A DNA stretch of 64,000 nt from NCBI RefSeq assembly GCF_008329705.1, contig NZ_VTSX01000014.1, forward strand, positions 62,001 to 126,000. The letters run 5' to 3'. The notes beneath the pieces were generated by a model, which was not told the origin of the DNA, made no database searches, and saw only the letters and a program-made list of their open reading frames with translations. The stretch is from Chryseobacterium sp. SN22. GTDB lineage: Bacteria; Bacteroidota; Bacteroidia; Flavobacteriales; Weeksellaceae. The number at the start of each line of letters is the position of its first letter. Position 1 is the first letter of the stretch. Of the stretch, positions 50,105 through 59,671 are shown one piece after another. Both the position numbers and the translations under genes were made by a program.

Positions 50105-50514
50105 TTTTGCCTTTTTCTTTTATTATATACCATCTATAATTCAGTCATTTTTTTTGTCTGTAATATCCGGCACACCTCCCGGAACTTTTCGCCAATTTCT
50201 AAACTTTATTCAATATAGAGTGATATCGGTACTGGCAAAAGGCATTTTTTTTCCGGTTTGATTTATATCATCTATGAAATTTTATTATTAATATTTTATA
50301 AAATATTTTCAGCATCTGATCACTGTATTGAAAAATAATGTATTTTCGTAATACTTAAGTTGAAAAAGTAATTTCTTCACTAATAATTGAATACTTTTAA
50401 TGCACTTAATGTTCTAATTGCTTTATGTATTAATTATTTATAAAATAAATTGATTTTTTTTAACAAGGGTTTAAATGTTGTATTAACAAGTACATACACA
50501 CAAAGTTTAAAGAA
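50105..50514. other. AT-rich spacer and leader of the T9SS-protein gene
   Basis: 410 bases without a gene. TATTTTCG near 50341, a one-mismatch -7 box, could start transcription with a leader of about 165 bases; the last 60 bases before the ATG are A-rich. No clear terminator for the upstream operon was found. Confidence 0.4.
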
Positions 50515-53500
50515 ATGGAAAAGTCAATTAAAAATGTGGCAGCAATCTTATGCTGTCTGGCAACGCATGGCATCTATGCCAAAGAAATCGCAGGAGAAAA
50601 GAAATCCGATTACTTTGAAATATCACGGAAAACCTATTTCAAAACATCAGATTCACTAGTTAAACCTTTAATTACAGACAGAAAACAGATCAGTGATGAA
50701 AAAAAATCTACTATTTCAAATGAAAAACTTCTTACCAACCCAACCGGAAAAGCAGTAGACTGGACCAGAGCGCCAAATAGTTACATTTTTGATCCTACCC
50801 AGGATGTTGACGGCCTTTATATTCCTGTAAGAAAAGCATATGCTATGTGGGAACAGGATAAAATACTAGGTGGATCGGCTATTCCAAGCGGGAAGCTTAC
50901 GGCTGATGTTTTGTGGGAAGATGTTCACGGGCTGGTAAAGTCCGGCGTAAGCTATACCCTGGAAGTCGTGGACGCCGGTCAGAATGCCAAAATTAAAATT
51001 CCGATCAATAAAGCTAAAAAAGGAAATGCCGTGGTTGCTTTCCGGGTAAACGGACAGATCTTCTGGTCGTGGCACATCTGGGTAACGGATGATCCTTCCA
51101 ACGGATCTACCTATAAAAGCTATCCTGATGTCAAAAGGCAAAGAGCAGATGGAACTGTTGAAACCATTCCGGATTCAGACTGGGGCTGGATGGACCGTAA
51201 TCTTGGAGCTGTAAGTGCTTCCATTACCGCAAACGACTGGAATAGAAACGGAGGCTTATTGTACCAATGGGGCCGGAAAGATCCTATTCCGCCGCTGGTG
51301 TACCGGGGAAATGATTTTTATGAAGTTTCCGGATCCGTCGGACGGGTAAGACACCGCGGGGCAAAAAATTTTACCGGTGCCGCCAATTTTGATAATCTTC
51401 GGAAATTCGTCCTGCTTTCCAATGCTACGATTGCAAATAATATCCAGCTTGCGGTAAAAAATCCGTTAAGTTTGATTTACGTAAATAAAGACGACAATTC
51501 AGGACCTGCTTATTACAACAACAATCCAAACCTGATGGTGAACTGGTTCGGAAGAATGCCGGGCCTGAACGACAGCAGATTGCCGGAACTTAATCTGTGG
51601 TCTGACAATTCTCAGGGAGTTGTAAGTAATAATTACAACAATAACGCTGCAGCGTCACCTTACAGAAATAAATCTTCCTATGATCCATGTCCGAACGGAT
51701 GGAGAATTCCCTCGGTTCTGGTGGCTAATCTTGCTTCCGGAAGCTACGTGGATGACATCCGGGTTGATTATTCGCCATTTGGTGTACGCACGAATACCCC
51801 TAAAAATGTTTTTGAATCAAATACCTACCATATCATAAAACCTACTGATTCCGGCGTACCAAGTTTTATGACGAATTTTAAATTATATCCAAATTTCGGC
51901 TTCGACCTTTCCAATGCAGGAGGATACAATATGGGAATCTTCCCGGGAACAGGAGGGATTTCTATTCTGGCACACCAGGGTCAGTATACCGATCAGCATC
52001 AGGTTGCTTTATGGACTGCTACAATGCCGAAGTTTTTCGATACCACTCCTGCAGTAAGCGCACGATCGCTTTTCATGATTCCGGACAGGCAACAGTCTGA
52101 TATTCCCGATTCGAGCCAGCCGAACGTAAAAGGAAGATACTGGTATTTTCCGCTGGCTTCTGCCAATACTTCTGATGCCAATGCATGCAGGTGTATTAAA
52201 GATCCGCTGTATGTCGTAAACGACTACGATTTTCCAACCGAATATATTGTTTCGGAAATAAATTATACCGAAGGGATAAATAACCCGAATACATACCAGG
52301 TGGTAAAGAATACCGCTGCGTTTATCGTAGAGATTCCTGTAAGCAAGGCATTTTCAGTACAAAGCCAACTGCTGAATAATAAAGATATTCTGAACACTGC
52401 CAATTTTAATAGCCTTAAAGCCAATGTCCTTTGGACAACCAATACCGGTCTGATTAATAATGTAACGGTCGTTAATCCTTCTCCTGGTTCATTGGATGCC
52501 ATTGCATCATCAAAGATTGCAGTGGCTGTCAATCCCAATCAGAGCGGAAACGCAGTTGTAACCTTGCATAACGGAAGTATTTCAAATCCGATATACTGGT
52601 CATGGCATATCTGGGTAACAGATACTGCTGTTGGCTCCTACAACTACACTACAGAACTGCCGGTATCTTCCGTAACAAATTATGTAAATTATATTCCGAA
52701 AGGGGATAATATATTCGAAACGGAGTTTATGGACCGTAATCTGGGAGCTACTGATGCATTCCCGATCGTTGCAAATCCGTTTACCCCCACTGCTGCGGAA
52801 CTGGCAAAAATAAAAGCTTCCACAGGACTTCATTATCAATGGGGACGAAAAGATCCGCTTCCTGTTTTTCAGTATGCGGACGACCGTGCGTCTTACTCCG
52901 TATTTTTAGGCACAGCTACGGCAACCGGAACATTAAATTATACAACGCTTACCAATGCAGCCTATAATAATGTATCCGGAAGTTACATCATTCCTTATAA
53001 TACCTATGCCAATTCTGCCAATGCGAATGTGACGTCAGCAGATAAAGTTTCGGATAAAATCGCGAAAGTATTAACGTATTCCGTGAGAAATCCTCTGGTA
53101 TATATGATCCCAAGTACTTTTGCCCCTTATAACAGTACAACTCCTGTCTATACAAACGGAACGGACTGGCTGGCAAACGAACCCAACCTTGCTCCTGACC
53201 GTTGGGGAAGAGGTGGTACAAAGTCACCTTTCGACCCATGTCCTGCTGGCTGGAGAATTCCTGACCTTACAGGCGTTGCGCCGGGCGGGCAGGACTTCGG
53301 ATTTACACCGTGGTATAAAAAAGACAAGGTGGTAACTACTGCATACAGCGTTGCCAATGATTATCTGGGGGTAAGGGTACGAAGAAGCGCTTCTGCCAGT
53401 TACACCATTGGATATACTTTTAACGATTCGTCTTACAGAATAGGAAATTATCCGAATTCAGGATCCCGCGGCTCAAGAAGTGTGACTACCAACCAGTCTG

Positions 53501-54024
53501 CAGCAGGAACCTTCAATGTCATCAATTATCAATATCCCGGAATCTGGACAGCCGCCCTTAATTCAAATTATATCGGAAGACCGATCAATGTTTTATTCGA
53601 TGCTGCTGCTTCAGCCAACCGTATGATTGCTTTCCACGATAATAACGATCCGTATTTTGGAATGAACTGCCGTTGTGTGAAAATTAAATACGATGCCAAC
53701 GGAAATGAGGAAGGAGTGATTCCAAGACTTCAGATTACGGCTTTACCGGCTACGGCACCTGCTGCACGCTTAGACTCGAATGATATTAGAGCTGTTAAAA
53801 AGGACAAGATTGCTTTCTTCCCGAACCCGGTGAAAAATGAACTGTACATTAAAACAGCGGATAATACGGAAGGATATTATTATCAGGTGTATAATATGTC
53901 CGGACAGCTTGTAAAATCAGGAAAGTTTGAAAATAAAAAAACTGATCTTTCTTCCCTGGTTTCCGGTGCATACCTTTTGAGAATTAATGATTCAAAAGAA
54001 ATTGTAAAGATTATTAAAGAATAG
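50515..54024 (+). CDS. Large T9SS-secreted protein with duplicated FISUMP-like region
   Basis: 1169 residues: a signal peptide ending near 'YA' (about 23), then two related halves of about 500 residues. Each contains 'WSWHIWVTD', 'MDRNLGA', 'YQWGRKDP.P' and 'DPCP.GWRIP'; these are typical of the Fibrobacter-paralogue (FISUMP)/DUF1566-like domains in Bacteroidota surface proteins. The last ~75 residues are a type A T9SS sorting domain ('AFFPNPVKNELYIKT' to 'GAYLLRINDSKEIVKIIKE'). It should be exported through type IX secretion and attached to the cell surface or released. The target is unknown. Confidence 0.88.
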   Translation: MEKSIKNVAAILCCLATHGIYAKEIAGEKKSDYFEISRKTYFKTSDSLVKPLITDRKQISDEKKSTISNEKLLTNPTGKAVDWTRAPNSYIFDPTQDVDGLYIPVRKAYAMWEQDKILGGSAIPSGKLTADVLWEDVHGLVKSGVSYTLEVVDAGQNAKIKIPINKAKKGNAVVAFRVNGQIFWSWHIWVTDDPSNGSTYKSYPDVKRQRADGTVETIPDSDWGWMDRNLGAVSASITANDWNRNGGLLYQWGRKDPIPPLVYRGNDFYEVSGSVGRVRHRGAKNFTGAANFDNLRKFVLLSNATIANNIQLAVKNPLSLIYVNKDDNSGPAYYNNNPNLMVNWFGRMPGLNDSRLPELNLWSDNSQGVVSNNYNNNAAASPYRNKSSYDPCPNGWRIPSVLVANLASGSYVDDIRVDYSPFGVRTNTPKNVFESNTYHIIKPTDSGVPSFMTNFKLYPNFGFDLSNAGGYNMGIFPGTGGISILAHQGQYTDQHQVALWTATMPKFFDTTPAVSARSLFMIPDRQQSDIPDSSQPNVKGRYWYFPLASANTSDANACRCIKDPLYVVNDYDFPTEYIVSEINYTEGINNPNTYQVVKNTAAFIVEIPVSKAFSVQSQLLNNKDILNTANFNSLKANVLWTTNTGLINNVTVVNPSPGSLDAIASSKIAVAVNPNQSGNAVVTLHNGSISNPIYWSWHIWVTDTAVGSYNYTTELPVSSVTNYVNYIPKGDNIFETEFMDRNLGATDAFPIVANPFTPTAAELAKIKASTGLHYQWGRKDPLPVFQYADDRASYSVFLGTATATGTLNYTTLTNAAYNNVSGSYIIPYNTYANSANANVTSADKVSDKIAKVLTYSVRNPLVYMIPSTFAPYNSTTPVYTNGTDWLANEPNLAPDRWGRGGTKSPFDPCPAGWRIPDLTGVAPGGQDFGFTPWYKKDKVVTTAYSVANDYLGVRVRRSASASYTIGYTFNDSSYRIGNYPNSGSRGSRSVTTNQSAAGTFNVINYQYPGIWTAALNSNYIGRPINVLFDAAASANRMIAFHDNNDPYFGMNCRCVKIKYDANGNEEGVIPRLQITALPATAPAARLDSNDIRAVKKDKIAFFPNPVKNELYIKTADNTEGYYYQVYNMSGQLVKSGKFENKKTDLSSLVSGAYLLRINDSKEIVKIIKE

Positions 54025-54079
54025 ATAAGATTCAATACATCTCTGAAGAGAAATAAAACGGCAATTAAGTTAAATTCAT

Positions 54080-54087
54080 TATTTTTG
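54080..54087 (+). promoter_or_regulatory. -7 box for the 54161 membrane-protein gene
   Basis: TATTTTTG fits TAnnTTTG. A start site just after it would leave almost no leader for the ATG at 54098 but a normal leader for the ATG at 54161, supporting the shorter protein. Confidence 0.45.
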
Positions 54088-54160
54088 ACTATTAAAGATG
54101 ATGAAAACAACACAAAGCTGTTCTGTTTCTCTTTTTTTTGTTCCAATTTCAAAACACATT

Positions 54161-55309
54161 ATGAGGCCAGATAAAGTCGTACAATATTTTAATATTAAAA
54201 TTTTCATTTATTTTTTAATTCTAGTGACGGCTGTTTATACGCTGGTTTTTACTTATTACTACAACTTTAAAGACGATGGATACATCCTGGCCGACTGGCT
54301 GATTAATTATCAGGATGGGGGTTTTAAACGAAGAGGTTTATCCGGAAGTTTTTTCTTTTTACTGCAGGATCTTACCGGATTAAGTTTAAACAGTCTGGTA
54401 TATTTCGCCCAGTTCACTGTTATTTCCTGCTTTTTTTTGTTTTATATAAAACTTATCCGTTATAAAATAACCGATCTTCTTTATTTATCCCTTCTCTTAT
54501 CATCAATCGGTTTTGTGGGACTTCTCAATACGGTAACGTATGTTGGTAAAAAAGAATTTATTGTTTTCCTGCTTTTTACAGGATTTGTTTATCTGCTGGA
54601 TCATAATAAGCTTTCAAAAAATAAGGAATACCTTTTTTGTCTGGCGCTTTTCATTACTACTTTTCTTCATGAAGTTGTTTTGTTCTATGTTCCTTATTTT
54701 GCTATTGCCTTATATCTGAAAACAGGGATATTCGAATATAAGAAGTATATTAAATATTTTCTGGCAGTCGGTATTCCTACCGCATCCATCCTACTGTTCG
54801 GAAAAAACGTTAATGAAGGAATGTCACTGCAGATTCTGGCAGAAAGAGGCGTACACCCGACTTACGGAATTTTCTACTGGAATATTAATGAGAGAGAATA
54901 CATAAGGCAACATAGCAGCGAATATATTCTTTATTTTATCAGCTTTGCAATTAGTTTTCTTCATATCGGTTATTATTTAAAATTTCTAAAGGACCGAAAG
55001 ATTTTATCTATATTATTAATCGGAGCTTTTTTATTTTCCCTTCCTTTATTTTATCTGGCTATCGACTGGGGAAGATGGATGTATATTCATATGATACTTA
55101 TAATTGTACTTTTTGCCCTGTTATTAAGGAACGGGCATTCGGTTTTTGCATTTGAGAAAATTAGAGTAAACCGGAAATTCTATATTACTCTATTCATCAT
55201 TATTTTCTCTTTGATGTATCGGGTAGAGATGTCAGGAAAAGGCTTTACTTTCGAGGGAATTCTGTACAGGATATTTATTGCACCGGTAGAATTGCTAAAT
55301 AAAATGTGA
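54161..55309 (+). CDS. Polytopic membrane protein, polysaccharide-related
   Basis: 382 residues from 'MRPDKVVQYFNIKIFIYFLI'; the open frame extends to 54098 but that leader lacks similarity to a membrane-protein N-terminus and sits on the promoter. About ten membrane helices; 'DGYILADWLINYQDGGFKRR' and 'ALFITTFLHEVVLFYVPYFA' resemble the Bacteroidota membrane proteins near capsule genes, like the one at 46900. Function unknown. Confidence 0.7.
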   Translation: MRPDKVVQYFNIKIFIYFLILVTAVYTLVFTYYYNFKDDGYILADWLINYQDGGFKRRGLSGSFFFLLQDLTGLSLNSLVYFAQFTVISCFFLFYIKLIRYKITDLLYLSLLLSSIGFVGLLNTVTYVGKKEFIVFLLFTGFVYLLDHNKLSKNKEYLFCLALFITTFLHEVVLFYVPYFAIALYLKTGIFEYKKYIKYFLAVGIPTASILLFGKNVNEGMSLQILAERGVHPTYGIFYWNINEREYIRQHSSEYILYFISFAISFLHIGYYLKFLKDRKILSILLIGAFLFSLPLFYLAIDWGRWMYIHMILIIVLFALLLRNGHSVFAFEKIRVNRKFYITLFIIIFSLMYRVEMSGKGFTFEGILYRIFIAPVELLNKM

Positions 55310-55338
55310 TTCGAAAAAGCTATCTGATAAAAAAACTT

Positions 55339-55346
55339 TACTTTTG
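55339..55346 (+). promoter_or_regulatory. -7 box for topA
   Basis: TACTTTTG fits TAnnTTTG and lies 14 bases before the topA ATG at 55360, beginning 30 bases past the stop of the preceding gene. The -33 region is not convincing. Confidence 0.5.
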
Positions 55347-55359
55347 CAAAAATTTTAGA

Positions 55360-57942
55360 ATGTCGAAAAATTTAGTAATCGTTGAGTCACCGGCAAAAGC
55401 AAAGACTATTCAGAAGTATTTAGGGAAGGATTTTGAAGTAAAATCCAGTTTCGGACATATCCGGGATCTTCCTAAGAAAGGAATGGGAATTGACCTGTCG
55501 ACTTTTAGTCCGGATTACGAAGTTTCTGCCGACAAAAAGAAATTGGTAACAGAACTGAAATCCGCTGTAAAAAAGGCCGATATGGTATGGCTGGCTTCCG
55601 ATGAAGACCGCGAAGGAGAAGCCATTGCCTGGCATCTTGCGGAAGAACTGAAGCTGAAGCCGGAAAACAGAAAAAGAATCGTATTTCACGAAATTACCAA
55701 AAATGCCATTCTAAAATCAATAGAAAATCCGAGAGATATTGACCAGAATCTAGTCAATGCCCAGCAGGCCCGAAGGGTACTGGACCGGATCGTAGGTTTC
55801 GAAATGTCTCCGGTGCTTTGGAAAAAAGTGAAGCCGGGATTATCCGCAGGCAGGGTACAGTCGGTAGCTGTACGGTTAATTGTTGAAAGAGAAAAAGAAA
55901 TCCGGGAGTTTGTGCCGAAAGCCAGTTTTAAACTGGATGGTATTTTCTTAAACAAAGCCGGACAGGAAATTTCCGCAAAACTGAAGAAAGATTTCAACAG
56001 GGAAGAAGAAGCTGAAAAATTCCTGGAACAGTCGAGAACGGCCGAATTCAAAGTATTAAATGTTGAAACCAGACCGGGAACGCGTTCGGCATCTGCTCCT
56101 TTCACCACCTCAACTTTACAGCAGGAAGCCTCTTCCAGATTAGGATATAATGTAACCAACACGATGCGTCTTGCCCAAAGGCTGTATGAAGAAGGATACA
56201 TTACTTATATGAGGACCGACTCGGTAAATCTTTCCCAGGAAGCTATTGAAGGAGCCAAAAAACAAATTGTTTCAGAATACGGCGCAGAATATTCCGCACC
56301 GAGAAATTATACAACGAAGTCTGCTTCCGCACAGGAAGCCCACGAAGCCATACGTCCTACGGATTTTGCTGTAAAAAGCATTGGTGACGCTCAGCTGAAC
56401 AGGCTGTATCAGTTAATTTACAGAAGGACTTTAGCTTCGCAGATGGCCAACGCCAAAATTGAGAAAACCGTTATTGAAATCGGCAATGATAAACTTCCCC
56501 AGCATTTTGAAGCGCAGGGAGAAGTTATTATTTTTGACGGTTTCTTAAAAGCATACGGGATTGTAAAAGCCGAAGACGATGATGAGGAAAACAACGAAAA
56601 ACTGCTTCCTAAAGTAAAAGTCGGAGAAATTTTAGATTATAAAAAGATTACGGCAACCGAAAAATTCACAAGGCCCGGTGCACGGTATACGGAAGCCGGA
56701 TTGGTGAAAAAACTGGAAGAACTGGGAATCGGGCGTCCGTCTACGTATGCGCCGACCATCCAGACCATCCAGAACCGTGAATATGTGGATAAAAGGGAAA
56801 TTGAGCCTCAGACAAGAGAGGTAGTGAAAATTTCCCTGGCCAAAGACGCTGTTAAAAAAGAAATCCTTGAAGAGAAATTCGGAGGGGATAAAAATAAATT
56901 TGTTCCTACAGATACAGGGGAAGTCGTAAGTGATTTTCTTACGGATAATTTTAAGGAAATCCTGGATTACGGCTTTACGGCAAGAGTAGAAGAAAGCTTC
57001 GACGAAATTGCCAACGGCGACCAGAAATGGAAGCAGATGATGACGGATTTCTACTCCAAATTCCACCCGAGAATTGAAGATGTGGAAGAGAATGCAGACC
57101 GGGCAACCGGAGACCGTTTATTAGGGGTCGATCCTAAGACCGGGAAGAATGTTCATGCCAGAATCGGCAGGTTCGGAGCGATGATCCAGATCGGTGAGAC
57201 GGAAGATGAGGAAAAGCCGATTTTCGCCTCCTTAATGGCAGGGCAAAACATTGCCACTATTACCTTTGAAGAAGCACTGGAGCTGTTCAGGCTTCCTTTT
57301 GACCTGAAAGAGGTGGATGGCCAGCCTGTTTCCGTAGGGGTCGGAAGATTCGGACCTTATGTGAAATGGGGCGAAACGTTCATCAGCATTCCGAAAGGGG
57401 AAGATCCGCTTTCGGTGGACCAGAAGCGGGCGGAAGAAATCATCAATGAAAAGAAAATCGCCGATGCACCGATTGCTACTTACAAAGGAGATCCTGTAAC
57501 CAAGGGATCGGGGAGATTCGGGCCGTTCATCAAATACAAAGATATTTTTGTAAACGTTCCGAAACGGTATGATTTCGAAAACCTTTCCCAAAGCGATATC
57601 AATGAACTGATTGATGCTAAACTTGAAAAAGAAGCCAACCGCTATATCCAGCAGTGGGAAAAAGAAAAAATTTCCATCGAAAACGGAAGATGGGGCCCGT
57701 TTGTAAAATTCGGAAAAGCCATGTTTAAAATTCCGAAAAAAGCGGATGATACCAAATATGAAGCTGACGAACTGAAAGAGGTTTCTCTGGATGAGGTGAA
57801 GAAATGGATCACCGACCAGGATCCGAAAGCATTTGCCGAAAAGAAAAAACCGGCTGCCAAGAAAGCTGCTGCTCCGAAAAAGGCAACTGCTGCCAAGAAA
57901 ACAGCTACAACAGCGAAAAAACCTGCTGCAAAAAAGAAGTAG
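55360..57942 (+). CDS. topA: DNA topoisomerase I
   Basis: 860 residues from 'MSKNLVIVESPAKAKTIQKY'; an in-frame extension to 55306 covers the promoter and was dropped. Toprim domain with 'DEDREGEAIAWHL', catalytic Tyr in 'YITYMRTDSV', then four C-terminal 'GR(F/W)G' repeats ('GRFGAMIQIG', 'GRFGPYVKWG', 'GRFGPFIKYK', 'GRWGPFVKFG') in place of Cys4 zinc fingers. It ends in a Lys/Ala/Pro-rich tail of about 35 residues. Relaxes negatively supercoiled DNA. Followed by a strong terminator. Confidence 0.97.
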   Translation: MSKNLVIVESPAKAKTIQKYLGKDFEVKSSFGHIRDLPKKGMGIDLSTFSPDYEVSADKKKLVTELKSAVKKADMVWLASDEDREGEAIAWHLAEELKLKPENRKRIVFHEITKNAILKSIENPRDIDQNLVNAQQARRVLDRIVGFEMSPVLWKKVKPGLSAGRVQSVAVRLIVEREKEIREFVPKASFKLDGIFLNKAGQEISAKLKKDFNREEEAEKFLEQSRTAEFKVLNVETRPGTRSASAPFTTSTLQQEASSRLGYNVTNTMRLAQRLYEEGYITYMRTDSVNLSQEAIEGAKKQIVSEYGAEYSAPRNYTTKSASAQEAHEAIRPTDFAVKSIGDAQLNRLYQLIYRRTLASQMANAKIEKTVIEIGNDKLPQHFEAQGEVIIFDGFLKAYGIVKAEDDDEENNEKLLPKVKVGEILDYKKITATEKFTRPGARYTEAGLVKKLEELGIGRPSTYAPTIQTIQNREYVDKREIEPQTREVVKISLAKDAVKKEILEEKFGGDKNKFVPTDTGEVVSDFLTDNFKEILDYGFTARVEESFDEIANGDQKWKQMMTDFYSKFHPRIEDVEENADRATGDRLLGVDPKTGKNVHARIGRFGAMIQIGETEDEEKPIFASLMAGQNIATITFEEALELFRLPFDLKEVDGQPVSVGVGRFGPYVKWGETFISIPKGEDPLSVDQKRAEEIINEKKIADAPIATYKGDPVTKGSGRFGPFIKYKDIFVNVPKRYDFENLSQSDINELIDAKLEKEANRYIQQWEKEKISIENGRWGPFVKFGKAMFKIPKKADDTKYEADELKEVSLDEVKKWITDQDPKAFAEKKKPAAKKAAAPKKATAAKKTATTAKKPAAKKK

Positions 57943-57950
57943 TTTAATAT

Positions 57951-57983
57951 AAAAGCACAGACCAAAGGTCTGTGCTTTTTTTT
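57951..57983 (+). terminator. Rho-independent terminator of topA
   Basis: AAAAGCACAGACC (57951-57963) pairs with GGTCTGTGCTTTT (57967-57979) around a 3-base loop, followed by T. Strong on the plus strand, 8 bases after the topA stop. Confidence 0.92.
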
Positions 57984-58452
57984 GTCGCTCTCTGAAGTGC
58001 CCGGATTTTGTATTGTGCTTTATGATTTTATAAAGTCAGGAGCCCTTTTTAAAATTTCTATTTTTAAGTTTTTTCTTTAGGATAATTGTGTAAAGTATTT
58101 TTCATCTTCTTTAATGAATCTATTACTGTCAAGGATTTTTTATAACCTCTGCTCTGTAAAATTGATGAATATTTAAATTCTCGAAGAAAGTTTTTTAAAA
58201 TATTTCTCTGAATCGGACTTCATTTTATGTCTAAGAACTATTAACTCAATTGATAAGATTTTTTGCTATTACTTGTCAGTAAGCTGATAGATTTGCATTT
58301 AGACAAAATTTGTTTACAGCTGATTGCCAAATTCTGAAACTGCGATAAGATCAATTTAAAAAATACTTAATCTACAGGATTAATACAGAAACCCTAAACT
58401 GCAGGACACTGCTTACATGCGTTTCTTCTAAATTAGCTTTCAAATAAAAGCT
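57984..58452. other. AT-rich spacer before the glycosidase gene
   Basis: About 470 bases without an open frame of note. Higher in A+T than the flanking genes; no convincing TAnnTTTG box close to the next ATG and no repeat recognised. Confidence 0.4.
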
Positions 58453-59541
58453 ATGGAAAAACCCTTCACCCGCAAAGAATTTCTACAAGCTTCAGCTTTA
58501 GGAATTGCAGCTGTATTTTTCGGATCATCATTTACAGGTTTATTTGCGTCAGGCGAAAAACCTTATTTCAATTTGAAACCGATTGGAAGATCTTTGGCTT
58601 TAGAAGGGTATTATATTTGGTGCAGCTCTCCGATTTGGGGTGAAGACGGGAAAGTTCATCTTTTTTATTCCCGATGGAAAAAAGAAAAAGGAATGGGAGG
58701 CTGGCTTAATGGTTCTGAAATTTGCCGTGCAGAAGCCAATTCTCCATTTGATCAGTTTGAACATAAACAGGTTGTTTTGGCTCCGAGAGGTGAAGGTTTT
58801 TGGGACGCAACAACTTGTCACAATCCTCTAATTAAAAAAGTAGGAAAAGAATACCTGCTTTTTTTCATGGGAACTTCTAATGGAAAAACCAATACAAAAA
58901 GAATAGGATTGGCAACTTCGAAAAGCATTCATGGAGAATGGGAAAGACCCGAGGCGCCGTTGCTTCTTCCCGGAAAAGAAGGCTCTTGGGATGATCATTG
59001 CACAACAAATCCCGCTTTTGTAAAGGGAAATGACGGAAAATACTGGCTTTTCTATAAATCCTGGAATACCAAAGAATATGAAACCCAAAAGGGGCCAATC
59101 CGCGGAAATAGAAAATATGGTCTGGCAAAATCAGATTCTCCAGCAGGCCCTTACAAAAAAGTTTCAGAAAATCCGGTGATCGATTTTTCTGAATTGCCGA
59201 ATAATGTTCAATTAGAAGATGCTTTTGTCTGGAAGCAAAAGAGAAAATTCCATCTGGTTGCACGGGACATGGGATTTTTTAATCATGAATTTGGTTTACA
59301 TTTAACAACACAAGACGGAATTCATTGGACAAAACCGGAAGTTGCTTATGTTAATATGAAAAGTTATATTGATGAGCCGGCACCTCCAAAATATTTAAAT
59401 CGCTTCGGAAGACTGGAACGGCCAATGCTTTTGCTGGACAAAGACGGAGAAACTCCGAAATTTTTGTTTGGCGCAACGCAGGGTGGTGAATTTGAAACGT
59501 CTACGACTTTTGTTTTTGAGATTTTAAATGGACCTGTTTAA
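58453..59541 (+). CDS. Five-bladed beta-propeller glycoside hydrolase-like protein
   Basis: 362 residues. N-terminal 'FTRKEFLQASALGIAAVFFG' is a Tat-like signal (RK rather than RR). The body has repeated blade motifs: 'IWCSSPIWGEDGKVHLFYSR', 'HNPLIKKVGKEYLLFFMG', 'TNPAFVKGNDGKYWLFYKSW' and 'LEDAFVWKQKRKFHLVARDM', typical of the GH43/GH32/GH117-like superfamily. The acidic residues D/E of the blades fit a catalytic triad, but substrate cannot be told. Probably exported and acting on a polysaccharide. Confidence 0.8.
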   Translation: MEKPFTRKEFLQASALGIAAVFFGSSFTGLFASGEKPYFNLKPIGRSLALEGYYIWCSSPIWGEDGKVHLFYSRWKKEKGMGGWLNGSEICRAEANSPFDQFEHKQVVLAPRGEGFWDATTCHNPLIKKVGKEYLLFFMGTSNGKTNTKRIGLATSKSIHGEWERPEAPLLLPGKEGSWDDHCTTNPAFVKGNDGKYWLFYKSWNTKEYETQKGPIRGNRKYGLAKSDSPAGPYKKVSENPVIDFSELPNNVQLEDAFVWKQKRKFHLVARDMGFFNHEFGLHLTTQDGIHWTKPEVAYVNMKSYIDEPAPPKYLNRFGRLERPMLLLDKDGETPKFLFGATQGGEFETSTTFVFEILNGPV

Positions 59542-59581
59542 GTTTGATAAAGCGAAATAATATTAAAAATAATAATAGAAA

Positions 59582-59612
59582 GCCGTTAACAACACTGCTA
59601 ATGGTTTTTTTA
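59582..59612 (+). terminator. Probable terminator of the glycosidase gene
   Basis: GCCGTTA and TAATGGT can pair (two G-T pairs) and seven T follow, about 40 bases after the stop. Weak stem, hence moderate confidence. Confidence 0.5.
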
Positions 59613-59671
59613 TGATTGGTAAATAATTTAATTTTAATACTTTTGATTCCAATTAAGATGGTAAACAGAGC

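Noticed and set aside
54098-54160. N-terminal 21-residue extension of the 54161 membrane protein
   Set aside because: It would begin about 10 bases from the -7 box and has no membrane-protein character; the ATG at 54161 fits better.
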